Positions 6,624-13,762 of a DNA stretch of 64,000 nucleotides are shown in pieces (position 1 is the first letter of the stretch; each line of letters begins with the position of its first letter). The stretch comes from an uncultured Christensenellaceae bacterium (lineage in GTDB: Bacteria; Bacillota; Clostridia; Christensenellales; Borkfalkiaceae): the NCBI GenBank assembly GCA_910586825.1, contig CAJUJF010000007.1, forward strand, positions 1-64,000, in the 5' to 3' direction. Under the pieces are notes generated by a model. The model was not told the DNA's origin. It searched no databases and saw nothing but the letters and a program-made list of their open reading frames with translations. A program made the position numbers and the translations under genes.

Positions 6624-7151
6624 ATGAAGACTTTTAAGATTTTGAGCAAGATTTGCAGAGCCACTGCGGCGGCGTTGTTTGCCGGAAGCGTATTGATTTG
6701 CGCGATCGTCAACAATGAAAAAGAGCTTGCGTTTATGGCAGTTGTGATCGGCTTGCTCACGAGCGCGACGGTGGGCGTGTTTATGACGGCGTGCAAAAAC
6801 GATGCGGTAAAGAAAATCGGGCACGGTTTTGCGATCGCCGCGTACACGATCGGATTGGCGTACGCGTTGCCGAATTTGGAAGATTCGGTGGGCGCGTTGT
6901 TTACGCTGTTTGCGTTCGTCGCGTTGGTTGCGTATTATTTGTGTCTCTTGGTGATCGTGATCATGAATCGCGGAATTCCCGATTCGATCGATCCCAGAGA
7001 GGACGTAAGAATCATCCGCGTAAAAGAATGGAAACAGATTCTGGACGAAGGGATCATCACCGAAGAGGAGTACGAAGAAAAACGCAGTCAGATTCTCGGG
7101 ATCAAATCGAAAGAAGCCAAAAAAGATCTGTCGGTTCAAAAGAAAGCGTAA
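6624..7151 (+). CDS. membrane protein with C-terminal SHOCT-like domain
   Basis: The 175-residue protein has four hydrophobic segments (about 12-30, 36-56, 70-92, 97-118). A cytoplasmic tail follows, containing WKQILDEGIITEEEYEEKRSQILGI, a clear SHOCT-type motif usually involved in oligomerisation or protein contacts. ATG 6624 is chosen over an in-frame GTG six bases upstream because that GTG lies inside the ribosome site GGAGAGG. Controlled by the perfect promoter/operator described above and presumably by the divergent XRE regulator. A stress- or phage-responsive membrane function is possible but unproven. Confidence 0.8.
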   Translation: MKTFKILSKICRATAAALFAGSVLICAIVNNEKELAFMAVVIGLLTSATVGVFMTACKNDAVKKIGHGFAIAAYTIGLAYALPNLEDSVGALFTLFAFVALVAYYLCLLVIVIMNRGIPDSIDPREDVRIIRVKEWKQILDEGIITEEEYEEKRSQILGIKSKEAKKDLSVQKKA

Positions 7152-7166
7152 AAAAGATTCGCAATG

Positions 7167-7206
7167 AAAAACGTGCGAAGCCCGAAACGGCTTCGTACGT
7201 TTTTAT
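7167..7206 (+). terminator. intrinsic terminator after the SHOCT gene
   Basis: AAAAACGT-GCGAAGCC pairs with GGCTTCGT-ACGTTTTT around a six-base loop, ending in a T-run. Confidence 0.85.
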
Positions 7207-7284
7207 TATTTGCGACATGCGAAAGTTTGTTATCGCCGCGCGGGCGCGCGACCCGAAGGAAGGTAAGTTTTCTTAATAATTTGC

Positions 7285-7313
7285 TTGAAAAAATATTTTG
7301 ATTGTGTTATGAT
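7285..7313 (+). promoter_or_regulatory. promoter upstream of the GNAT remnant / rhomboid gene
   Basis: TTGAAA (7285), 17-bp spacer, TATGAT (7308-7313). It originally served the now broken gene at 7333 and may today drive the rhomboid gene at 7542. Confidence 0.6.
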
Positions 7314-7332
7314 GGATTGCAGAGGAAAGTAC

Positions 7333-7529
7333 ATGGATTATATATAACTTACTGCCGATAATTTAGAGTCCGAACACATTTGCTGCGCCATCTCCGACAA
7401 TAAGGACGTACAGGTTGCAAGTAAAAAAGCATGGCTTGCCGAACGGCTGAAAGAGGGGCTGGTATTTTTGAAAGCAACGAGATTTTAAACGAAAAGAAAT
7501 TTGCGAAATTCATCGGGCGGCTGTCCTGA
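7333..7529 (+). pseudogene. internally deleted GNAT (YoaP-like) acetyltransferase
   Basis: After ATG 7333 and one premature TAA (7345) the frame reads LTADNLESEHICCAISD and on through KKAWLAERLKEGLVFLKA, the familiar N terminus of a small GNAT-family acetyltransferase. It then stops. A second frame immediately continues NEILNEKKFAKFIGRLS, which looks like the same family's extreme C terminus. The roughly 150-200 residues in between are gone. The promoter is intact. The rest of the 7152-7541 gap holds only the terminator and promoter listed separately and a short GC palindrome near 7234. Confidence 0.75.
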
Positions 7530-7541
7530 CAAAGGAAAAAT

Positions 7542-8297
7542 ATGAAAAAGAAATTTGACGCAAAAAAATTGCTTACGGCGACGAACATTCTGATCGTCGT
7601 GTTGATCGTGTTTTATTTTTTAGACCGCTTTTTGCCGTTTCCGGAGGGGTATACCGGATACCGCGCATGGAACGACGAATTGCCGCCCGCGCTGAATTAC
7701 ATTTTCGGCTTCTGCGGCGGACTGCTGACCAATTTCATGGCGCGCGGATCGACGCTTATCCCGTACGGACTCGGGCCGTACCGTTACTTTACGGATATGT
7801 TTCTGCACGGTCACGTTCTGCATTTGATTGCCAACGTCGTGGGGCTGTTCTTTATCGGCAACTACACCGAAAAGCGTTTCGGCTGGTGGCTGACCTATCT
7901 CCTGTTCTTTACGGTCGGATTCATCGAAGGGTTTATTACCGACCCGCTGTACATCGCGATGGTTCCGGACAAGAAGGAAGAGACGCTGGCGACCGTCGCC
8001 ATGGGCGCTTCGGGCGGAATTTTCGGTTTGATCGGCGTTTCGCTTGCCGCGATATTTTTCGACATCAAGAGCATCATGAAAATCGGGCAGCCGACTTTGA
8101 TCGTCTCTGCGATTTACGGGGTGCTTACGACGTACGTCGTGAGTTTCGGCTGGACGACGGTTTGCCATAACGTGTCTATGGTCCTCGGTCTGGTCTTCGG
8201 AACGGCGGTGATCCTTCCGTTTTATCTTTACAGAAAAAAGCACGGCAAAAAGGAAGAAGTTCTGCCGACGGAAGAAGACGGCGAAAAGACGGGCTGA
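7542..8297 (+). CDS. rhomboid-family intramembrane serine protease
   Basis: A 251-residue polytopic membrane protein. Key rhomboid features are present: HGHVLHLIANVVG (H94 and N98 of the oxyanion helix), the nucleophile in GASGGIFG (S157) and the partner histidine H209 in CHNVSMVLGLVFG. It would cleave single-span membrane proteins within the bilayer; the substrate is unknown. The N terminus is short with one extra hydrophobic segment, and the C-terminal tail is acidic and cytoplasmic. It stands alone, with a terminator at 8385-8417. Confidence 0.88.
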   Translation: MKKKFDAKKLLTATNILIVVLIVFYFLDRFLPFPEGYTGYRAWNDELPPALNYIFGFCGGLLTNFMARGSTLIPYGLGPYRYFTDMFLHGHVLHLIANVVGLFFIGNYTEKRFGWWLTYLLFFTVGFIEGFITDPLYIAMVPDKKEETLATVAMGASGGIFGLIGVSLAAIFFDIKSIMKIGQPTLIVSAIYGVLTTYVVSFGWTTVCHNVSMVLGLVFGTAVILPFYLYRKKHGKKEEVLPTEEDGEKTG

Positions 8298-8384
8298 CCT
8301 TACGGCTCCGCGGTTGACGGGGTTGAAGCGTCGGTCTCGGAATCCGTTTCGGATTTTATGATAACAGAATAAGTTGTTTCTGCG

Positions 8385-8417
8385 CCCGCCGCGACGAAAG
8401 TCGCGGCGGGTTTTGTC
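8385..8417 (+). terminator. intrinsic terminator after the rhomboid gene
   Basis: Perfect 11-bp stem CCCGCCGCGAC / GTCGCGGCGGG with a GAAA tetraloop, followed by TTTTGTC. Confidence 0.9.
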
Positions 8418-8435
8418 GTTCGCGGACAAAACCGA

Positions 8436-8500
8436 TTCGACGGATTTTCCGTTTTTTACCGTTTCTTATGCAAATTCCGCGCGGGCGCATCGTTTACAAT
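8436..8500 (+). promoter_or_regulatory. candidate Spo0A box and -10 of the spoIIA operon
   Basis: TTCGACG at 8436-8442 matches the Spo0A box (TTCGACA on this strand) at six of seven bases, and TACAAT at 8495-8500 is a possible -10 without a good -35. spoIIA operons are known to be activated by phosphorylated Spo0A. A six-of-seven match can occur by chance. Confidence 0.4.
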
Positions 8501-8533
8501 GGGTTCACCCAAAAAACGGCACGGAGGGCTTTT

Positions 8534-8842
8534 ATGAATTTACGGGAAAACCGTAGCGGCGAGAGCCTGTATTTTTATCTTACGGGTGAGCTGGACGAAC
8601 ATTCGGTTGCGACGGTCAGAGAAAAAGCCGACCGTCTCATCGACGAAAACGCAGGGCTTTCGCGCGCGATTTTTAATCTTGCGGGCGTAAAGTTTATGGA
8701 TTCTACGGGAATCGGGTTTCTGATGGGAAGATATAAAAAACTGAAAAAATACGGAATGGAAATGTATCTTGAAAATCCCAACGCGAACGCCGACAAGATA
8801 CTTGCGCTGAGCGGCGTTTATTCGCTCGTGCCGAAGATTTAA
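8534..8842 (+). CDS. spoIIAA: anti-sigma-F factor antagonist SpoIIAA
   Basis: A 102-residue STAS-domain protein. The phosphorylatable serine is S57 in FMDSTGIGFLMGRYK, equivalent to S58 of the Bacillus protein. Unphosphorylated it binds SpoIIAB and frees sigma F in the forespore. ATG 8534 follows GGAGG directly; an in-frame start 22 codons upstream has no ribosome site and adds a non-conserved extension. First gene of the classical three-gene operon. Confidence 0.96.
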   Translation: MNLRENRSGESLYFYLTGELDEHSVATVREKADRLIDENAGLSRAIFNLAGVKFMDSTGIGFLMGRYKKLKKYGMEMYLENPNANADKILALSGVYSLVPKI

Positions 8843-8851
8843 GGAGTGGAT

Positions 8852-9289
8852 ATGAACGAGATGCAATTAAAAATCAAGGCCTGTTCGGAAAACGAGCTGT
8901 TTGCCCGCAACACGGTTGCGGCGTTTGCGCTTCCGCTGAATCCCAGCCTTGCACAGCTTTCGGACATCAAGACCGCCGTTTCGGAGGCGGTAACGAACTG
9001 CATCGTACACGGCTATGCCGGCGGGGAAGGCTGGATTACCGTGGCGTGCCGGATCGAGGGGGAAAAATTCGTCATCACCGTTTCCGACGAGGGCAAGGGG
9101 ATCGCCGATTTGCAGGAGGCGCTTACGCCCTTTTATACCTCGTTGCCCGGACAGGAGCGTTCCGGCATGGGGTTCACGATCATGCAGACGTTCATGACGA
9201 CTTTTTCCGTGGACTCCGTTCCCGGAAAAGGAACCACGGTGACGATGAGCAAAGACTTCGGGGAAAAGGCGGAATCAGATGCTGGATGA
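8852..9289 (+). CDS. spoIIAB: anti-sigma-F factor / serine kinase SpoIIAB
   Basis: A 145-residue GHKL-family ATPase: N box SEAVTNCIVHGY (E45, N49), G1 box SDEGKGI and G2 box SGMGFTIM. It holds sigma F inactive and phosphorylates SpoIIAA. ATG 8852 is used because AAGGAG (8841-8846) is placed correctly for it; a GTG six bases earlier overlaps that site. Its end overlaps the sigF start by 11 bases. Confidence 0.96.
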   Translation: MNEMQLKIKACSENELFARNTVAAFALPLNPSLAQLSDIKTAVSEAVTNCIVHGYAGGEGWITVACRIEGEKFVITVSDEGKGIADLQEALTPFYTSLPGQERSGMGFTIMQTFMTTFSVDSVPGKGTTVTMSKDFGEKAESDAG

Positions 9290-10004
9290 AGCGGAGACCC
9301 TCCGTCTGATCGGGCTGGCGAAGCGCGGGGACGGACAAGCCAAGGAGACCCTTCTTCTCCACAATACTTCTCTTTTAAAGAGTATTTTAAAGCGTTATCT
9401 GGGCAAAGGCGTGGAGTACGACGACCTTTTTCAGCTTGCCAGCATGGGCTTTTTAAAGGCGATCGCGGGGTTCGACGCTTCTTACGGCGTACGCTTTTCC
9501 ACCTATGCCGTGCCGATGATCGCGGGCGAGATCAAGCGGTTCTTGCGTGACGACGGAAGCGTAAAGGTCTCCCGCGCCATGAAGAAGACGGCGCGGGACA
9601 TGAACCGCTTTATCGAGGCGTATTCCGCCGAACACGGCAGACAGCCCACGGTGAAAGAACTTTCCGCCGAATTCGGGCTGGACGAAGGGGAAGTCGTGTT
9701 TACCCTCGGCTCTTCCCGCATGCCCGTCTCCATTTACGAACAGACCGATTACAAAGACGAAAAGTCGGTGACGCTTGCCGAAAAGCTTCCCGCCAAGGAC
9801 AATCAGGACGAGCTGATCGAAAAACTCGTCTTGCGGCAGGCGATCGCGAAACTGCCGGAGCGTGAAAAGAAAATCGTCTTTTTAAGGTATTTCCGAGATA
9901 TGACGCAGAGCGAAGTCGCCAAGGCGATCGGCGTTTCGCAGGTGCAGATCTCGCGGATCGAGAGCCGCCTGATGCGCGATCTGAAAAAAGAATTCGGCGA
10001 ATAA
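9279..10004 (+). CDS. sigF: sporulation RNA polymerase sigma factor SigF
   Basis: A 241-residue group 3 sigma factor. It has region 2 (LFQLASMGFLKAIAGFDASYGVRFSTYAVPMI), region 3, and region 4 (LPEREKKIVFLRYFRDMTQSEVAKAIGVSQVQISRIE). It directs forespore-specific transcription after asymmetric division and is held by SpoIIAB. The gene order spoIIAA-spoIIAB-sigF and the 11-base overlap with spoIIAB are the standard arrangement. Confidence 0.96.
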   Translation: MLDEAETLRLIGLAKRGDGQAKETLLLHNTSLLKSILKRYLGKGVEYDDLFQLASMGFLKAIAGFDASYGVRFSTYAVPMIAGEIKRFLRDDGSVKVSRAMKKTARDMNRFIEAYSAEHGRQPTVKELSAEFGLDEGEVVFTLGSSRMPVSIYEQTDYKDEKSVTLAEKLPAKDNQDELIEKLVLRQAIAKLPEREKKIVFLRYFRDMTQSEVAKAIGVSQVQISRIESRLMRDLKKEFGE

Positions 10005-10029
10005 CGCCCCGCGCAGACTGCGCGGGGCG
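10005..10029. terminator. GC-rich hairpin after sigF
   Basis: A perfect 10-bp stem CGCCCCGCGC / GCGCGGGGCG starts on the base after the sigF stop codon. Only a poor T-run follows, so termination may be incomplete; it separates convergent genes. Confidence 0.6.
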
Positions 10030-10046
10030 TTCGTGTCGTATTATCG

Positions 10047-12236
10047 TCAGTAGAGGGTAAGCATTGCCGTGTATTCTCCCCAACCGTCGCTCCACGATAA
10101 CCGATACGTTCCGATTCCCGGTCTCACGTTCGCGTACGCGGAAAGCGGGAGAAAGTAATTTTGATAGCTGCCGTCCGTGTAGTAGATCTTGACCGAGACG
10201 GGGGAACGCCCTTGATCGAGGATATCCTCGTATCTGTTTAAGTTCATTCTCGGGTTTTCAAGTTTGACCTGTTTCGTTTTTTTAGTCGCGGAAGAGGGGG
10301 TGTTGCGGCGCGCGGTATCCAGCCGGACGTACGATAATTTGTCTTCATAAAATCCGACGGCGATATATTTGTATTCGATCGTTGCAAGGCGTTCGTTGAG
10401 GCGTTTGTTTTCTTTTTCAAGCTTTTCAAGCTGTTCCCAATCCGTTGCCGTTTCCATTTTGCGTTCGTTTTGTTCGATTTTTTTCACAATGCTTTTGTAG
10501 TTGCCGCTGTAAAATTCCCACAGCTCGTCCGACCGTTTGTCGGGCTCCGGCAGAACATGTTTTACGCTGGATTGAGTACTGTTGAGATCATATCTGGTGA
10601 GTGCGCCAGGGCGGAACATATTCGTCACGACGGGCAATATACAGCTCGGGACCGCAATGAAAACGGCGAGCAGGACGGCGATAGCCGCATACAGCAGTTT
10701 GTGCGACAGCAGGTGCAGGATCGGGCGCGGCGGGTCTTTTTTGACTTCCCAGCCGTTGGCATAGCAGAATTTTCGGTAACGGTACGCCGTCCGCGCTTTG
10801 ACCGCGTTGCGGTATCCGTTCACGTCTTCTAAATAAGCACGGTAATGCACGTTGGAATCTTCAAACGCGTCGGCGGTTTCTTGCGGCGCTTTTTGAATCG
10901 CGTTGTTGATCCGCCTGCGGTAAATTGCGAGCGATACGCATGCAATGCAAATCACAAACGTGAGTGTCAACGAGGGGGCGACTGAGAAAAACGCGGCATG
11001 ATCCCCCGAAAACAGTTGTACCAGTAATTGCGCGATTATCGGGATTGCAGGGAAAAGACATAACCCGAACGCGATCCAGAATTCCGTCGTTTTTTCCGAA
11101 TACCGATTTTGTCTCCAATCGAGACGGTACAAAAATTTCGGCGCGAACGAGCGTTCTTCTCTGTCCCAGCAGGTAATGCGTTTGTTGCGGGAGAAGAGAT
11201 CAACGATTACGGAAATTGCGGCAATATAGAAAAATAAAATGAAAAGTACACTGATTCCGATAAATATATAAAACCGGATCGGAAAAAGCCAGATAAAAAG
11301 CCATATAAAATTAAACAGCGTAGCGAAAATTACAAGCACGACCAGATTTCTCTTTGTCTGCTGAAACTCGTTCGCCTTTTTCAGCGTTCCCTGCAATTTC
11401 GGCAGGTTGCGGAAAGATGGTTTTGGGGGCATTGCGGGTTCTTCCGACAGGTGATATTTCATGCAAAGTTCGTTTGCGAATTCGCGGCGCGCTTCGTAAA
11501 AACTTTCGAATCCGCCGAATTGCGAGACGATCAGCATGCGGACGGCTTGCGAGACGCAGGAAAGAACGGCGAAGATGACGGAAAAGACGATCAGCAGTGT
11601 CGGACACGCGCCGACGGTAAGAACGTTATAGCCGCCGTCTTCCTGTTTGATATACGCCGTGAAATAAATTCCGAGGATCAGCGCGGCGAGGTAGGCGGCG
11701 TAAACCGCAAAATTTTTAAAATCGTATTTCGGTTTCGGGAAGACGATCGAAAACCCGAACAGCAAAAGCGCGCAAAGGATCGTGATCGCGCCGAGCGTGA
11801 AAACGGCGACTGTCAGAGCGTACAGCGTCGCGAAATCGCTCTCCGTGATTTGGAGCAGTTCGTATCCGTTTATCGTACCGCCGATCCCGAACAGAATGCT
11901 GTGCACTTCGAAAATCGGCGCGGCGAGAAAGGCGAATAGCAAGCCGCCGAAGAGGAGCAGCAGAAAGGGCGGAATCAATCCCATGACCGAAAAGATTTTG
12001 AACTTAGCGGCGGGAGCAAGGATCGGCGCGGTCGGCCGAGGCGTTTGCGTGTCGCGCGGGAGTGCGGGCGCCGTCGGCGTTTCGGCGAGCGAAGCGCCGC
12101 AGTTCGGACAGAATTTGACGGGTTCGTCCAGTTTGGCGCCGCAAGCGGAACAAATCGGATCTTTCGGCTTCGGCGCGCCGCATTCGGGGCAGAAGTTGCC
12201 TTCGAACGCATTGCCGCATTTGAGACAGGTGTGCAT
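10047..12236 (-). CDS. large zinc-ribbon membrane protein
   Basis: The 729-residue protein opens with two zinc ribbons (CLKCGN...FCPECG and CSACGA...FCPNCG, residues 4-48) and a Pro-rich linker. About nine membrane helices follow, spread from residue 80 to 560 and interrupted by a basic cytoplasmic stretch. Then come a charged coiled coil (about 590-640) and a C-terminal beta-rich extracytoplasmic region. I do not recognise the family. Zinc-ribbon N termini of this kind are common on Bacillota membrane proteins of unknown function. It has a good GGAGGG ribosome site, and lies directly downstream of the structured leader RNA and its terminator, which probably set its expression. Confidence 0.8.
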   Translation of the reverse strand: MHTCLKCGNAFEGNFCPECGAPKPKDPICSACGAKLDEPVKFCPNCGASLAETPTAPALPRDTQTPRPTAPILAPAAKFKIFSVMGLIPPFLLLLFGGLLFAFLAAPIFEVHSILFGIGGTINGYELLQITESDFATLYALTVAVFTLGAITILCALLLFGFSIVFPKPKYDFKNFAVYAAYLAALILGIYFTAYIKQEDGGYNVLTVGACPTLLIVFSVIFAVLSCVSQAVRMLIVSQFGGFESFYEARREFANELCMKYHLSEEPAMPPKPSFRNLPKLQGTLKKANEFQQTKRNLVVLVIFATLFNFIWLFIWLFPIRFYIFIGISVLFILFFYIAAISVIVDLFSRNKRITCWDREERSFAPKFLYRLDWRQNRYSEKTTEFWIAFGLCLFPAIPIIAQLLVQLFSGDHAAFFSVAPSLTLTFVICIACVSLAIYRRRINNAIQKAPQETADAFEDSNVHYRAYLEDVNGYRNAVKARTAYRYRKFCYANGWEVKKDPPRPILHLLSHKLLYAAIAVLLAVFIAVPSCILPVVTNMFRPGALTRYDLNSTQSSVKHVLPEPDKRSDELWEFYSGNYKSIVKKIEQNERKMETATDWEQLEKLEKENKRLNERLATIEYKYIAVGFYEDKLSYVRLDTARRNTPSSATKKTKQVKLENPRMNLNRYEDILDQGRSPVSVKIYYTDGSYQNYFLPLSAYANVRPGIGTYRLSWSDGWGEYTAMLTLY

Positions 12237-12253
12237 TGTTTACCCTCCGTAGT

Positions 12254-12288
12254 AAAAAAATAAGGTGCGTTCCAAATCGGAACGCACC
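12254..12288 (-). terminator. intrinsic terminator with competing antiterminator
   Basis: On the minus strand GGUGCGUUCC (12288-12279) pairs with GGAACGCACC (12273-12264) around AAUC-type loop bases and is followed by UUAUUUUUUU. AAAUCGGA (12307-12300) can instead pair with UCCGAUUU (12281-12274), which uses the last three bases of the 5' arm plus the loop, so both hairpins cannot form at once. Confidence 0.85.
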
Positions 12289-12415
12289 GCATGAGTACCT
12301 CCGATTTGTTACCACGCAAACCGAAGTGCATACTTAAAGAACGCACAAAGAGAAGAGATACACAATGCCAAACTATTGTGCTCTTTGCGGTTCTTAAATA
12401 TTCGGTTTACGTGGT
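12254..12415 (-). ncRNA. structured leader RNA 1 (unrecognised family)
   Basis: The minus-strand transcript is predicted to start at A12415. P1 is a 15-bp helix (12415-12401 with 12325-12311, one U-G pair at the seventh position). P2 begins UAUUU (12400-12396) with AAGUA (12335-12331) and continues with small bulges to 12381/12352. P3 is CACAAU/AUUGUG (12380-12375 with 12366-12361) with loop AGUUUGGC. All extra bases sit on the 3' side. AACAAA follows P1 (12310-12305), then a terminator/antiterminator pair. Layout and several sequence blocks match the RNA at 2226-2383. It is not a T-box, and I cannot match it to a known riboswitch. The zinc-ribbon protein gene is next downstream. The rest of the 12237-12583 gap is promoters. 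Confidence 0.78.
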
Positions 12416-12421
12416 ACTTGC

Positions 12422-12450
12422 AGTATAGCACAGATTGCGTTTTTTCACAA
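12422..12450 (-). promoter_or_regulatory. promoter of leader RNA 1
   Basis: Minus-strand TTGTGA (12450-12445), 17-bp spacer, extended -10 TGC-TATACT (12427-12422). The base seven positions downstream is A12415, the exact 5' base of helix P1. Confidence 0.8.
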
Positions 12451-12518
12451 GCGTTTGGGAAATATTTCCCGATTTTGATAAATTTCCGCCCCGCGCCCTA
12501 TTTGGGAGCCTCTTTTAT

Positions 12519-12567
12519 TTGACTTTTCGGAATGAATAGTGATACAATATTTATGAATATTATTCAT
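12519..12567 (+). promoter_or_regulatory. his operon promoter with palindromic operator
   Basis: TTGACT (12519-12524), 18-bp spacer and TACAAT (12543-12548). A perfect palindrome ATGAATA-T-TATTCAT at 12553-12567 covers the expected start site, and a second AATGAATA half-site lies at 12531-12538 in the spacer. Binding by a histidine-responsive repressor is inferred; the protein is not in the window. Confidence 0.7.
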
Positions 12568-12583
12568 TTTCGGAGGCCTTGCG

Positions 12584-13762
12584 ATGACGATTCGGAAGTT
12601 GCCCGCGGGAGTACAGGACATGCTCCCCGAAGAAAGCCGTTGTTTGACCGTTCTGCGCGAACGGCTCGGGCGCGTTTTCGCCCTGAACGGATACGACACG
12701 GTGGCGAGCGCTTCGCTGGAATATTACGACACCTATTCCGATATCCGCAACGCGCTTCCGCAGGAGCGCATGTTCAAACTGACGGATACGGACGGAAAGC
12801 TGCTTGTATTGCGTCCGGACGCGACGCTTGCGATTTCCCGCATTGCGGCGACGAAACTCGCCTGCGGGAAGGCGCGGCTTTGTTATTTTACGACCAAGTG
12901 GGATTTGCAGGAAGCGGGCGGACTTTCCAGTCGCGAAATCGAGCAGGCGGGCGTGGAACGGTTGGGCGAAGAGGGCGCGTTTTCGGACGCGCAGACGATC
13001 GCGTTTTCTATCGAATGTCTGAAAGGGACGGGGCTGAGGGATTTTATCATCGACATCGGACACGTGGGCTATTTCAAAGGCGTGCTCGAAGCGTGCGGGC
13101 TTTCCGAAGCGGACGAAGAACGGGTGCGCGCGTATATCAATCGGAAAGACGGCTTGAACGCCGAACGCGTTCTTAAAAGAGCCGGCGCGGCGACGGATGC
13201 GCTGAATACCGTATTGGCGCTTCCCGCGCTCTACGGCGGCGCGGAGATTTTAGACCGCGCGGAACGGCTTACGGACAGCGCCGTCGCACGCGAAGCCGTC
13301 GCGCGATTGAAGGAAATTTACGCGTTGCTCTGCGATATGGGTTACGAAAAATACGTCTGTTTCGACCTCGGTACGGTGCGCAGGCTCTCTTACTATTCGG
13401 GCATGGTGTTCGAAGGGTTGGCGAAGGGACTCGGCGCTTCCGTTCTGAGCGGAGGAAGATACGATAATCTTGCCGACGATTTCGGCAAACACGTTCCGGC
13501 AGTCGGGTTTGCGTTGGGACTCAAACGGATCCTGATTGCGTTGGAGCGGCAGGGGAATCTGCCGCCTGCCGAGCCGCTCGAAGCGGTGATCGTGTGCGAG
13601 CGCGGCGCGGAATCCGCCGCCTACCGCGAACTGCTGCGGCTTGCCGCGGACGGGAAGCGGGTGCGGCTTTCGGCGGAATACGGCAGAGCCGCCGCCCGCG
13701 CGGCGAAGGGGGAAGCGGAACGGGTACTGTTCGTAACGGAAAAGGGAATCGAAGAGATATGA
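12584..13762 (+). CDS. hisZ: ATP phosphoribosyltransferase regulatory subunit HisZ
   Basis: A 392-residue paralogue of histidyl-tRNA synthetase. It keeps the class II catalytic-core look (LPAGVQDMLPEES at the start, LRPDATLAISRI as motif 2) and lacks the anticodon-binding domain. It forms the hetero-octamer with short HisG and carries histidine feedback inhibition. The neighbouring HisG is indeed the short form. First gene of an eight-gene operon; its TGA overlaps the hisG ATG. Confidence 0.94.
   Translation: MTIRKLPAGVQDMLPEESRCLTVLRERLGRVFALNGYDTVASASLEYYDTYSDIRNALPQERMFKLTDTDGKLLVLRPDATLAISRIAATKLACGKARLCYFTTKWDLQEAGGLSSREIEQAGVERLGEEGAFSDAQTIAFSIECLKGTGLRDFIIDIGHVGYFKGVLEACGLSEADEERVRAYINRKDGLNAERVLKRAGAATDALNTVLALPALYGGAEILDRAERLTDSAVAREAVARLKEIYALLCDMGYEKYVCFDLGTVRRLSYYSGMVFEGLAKGLGASVLSGGRYDNLADDFGKHVPAVGFALGLKRILIALERQGNLPPAEPLEAVIVCERGAESAAYRELLRLAADGKRVRLSAEYGRAAARAAKGEAERVLFVTEKGIEEI

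Noticed and set aside
12254-12415. T-box or 6S RNA as identity of leader RNA 1
   Set aside because: No AGGGUGGNACCGCG T-box, no specifier stem and no aminoacyl-tRNA gene downstream. 6S RNA needs a large symmetric central bubble, whereas here the bulges are on the 3' side only and an antiterminator exists. 6S is not formally excluded.
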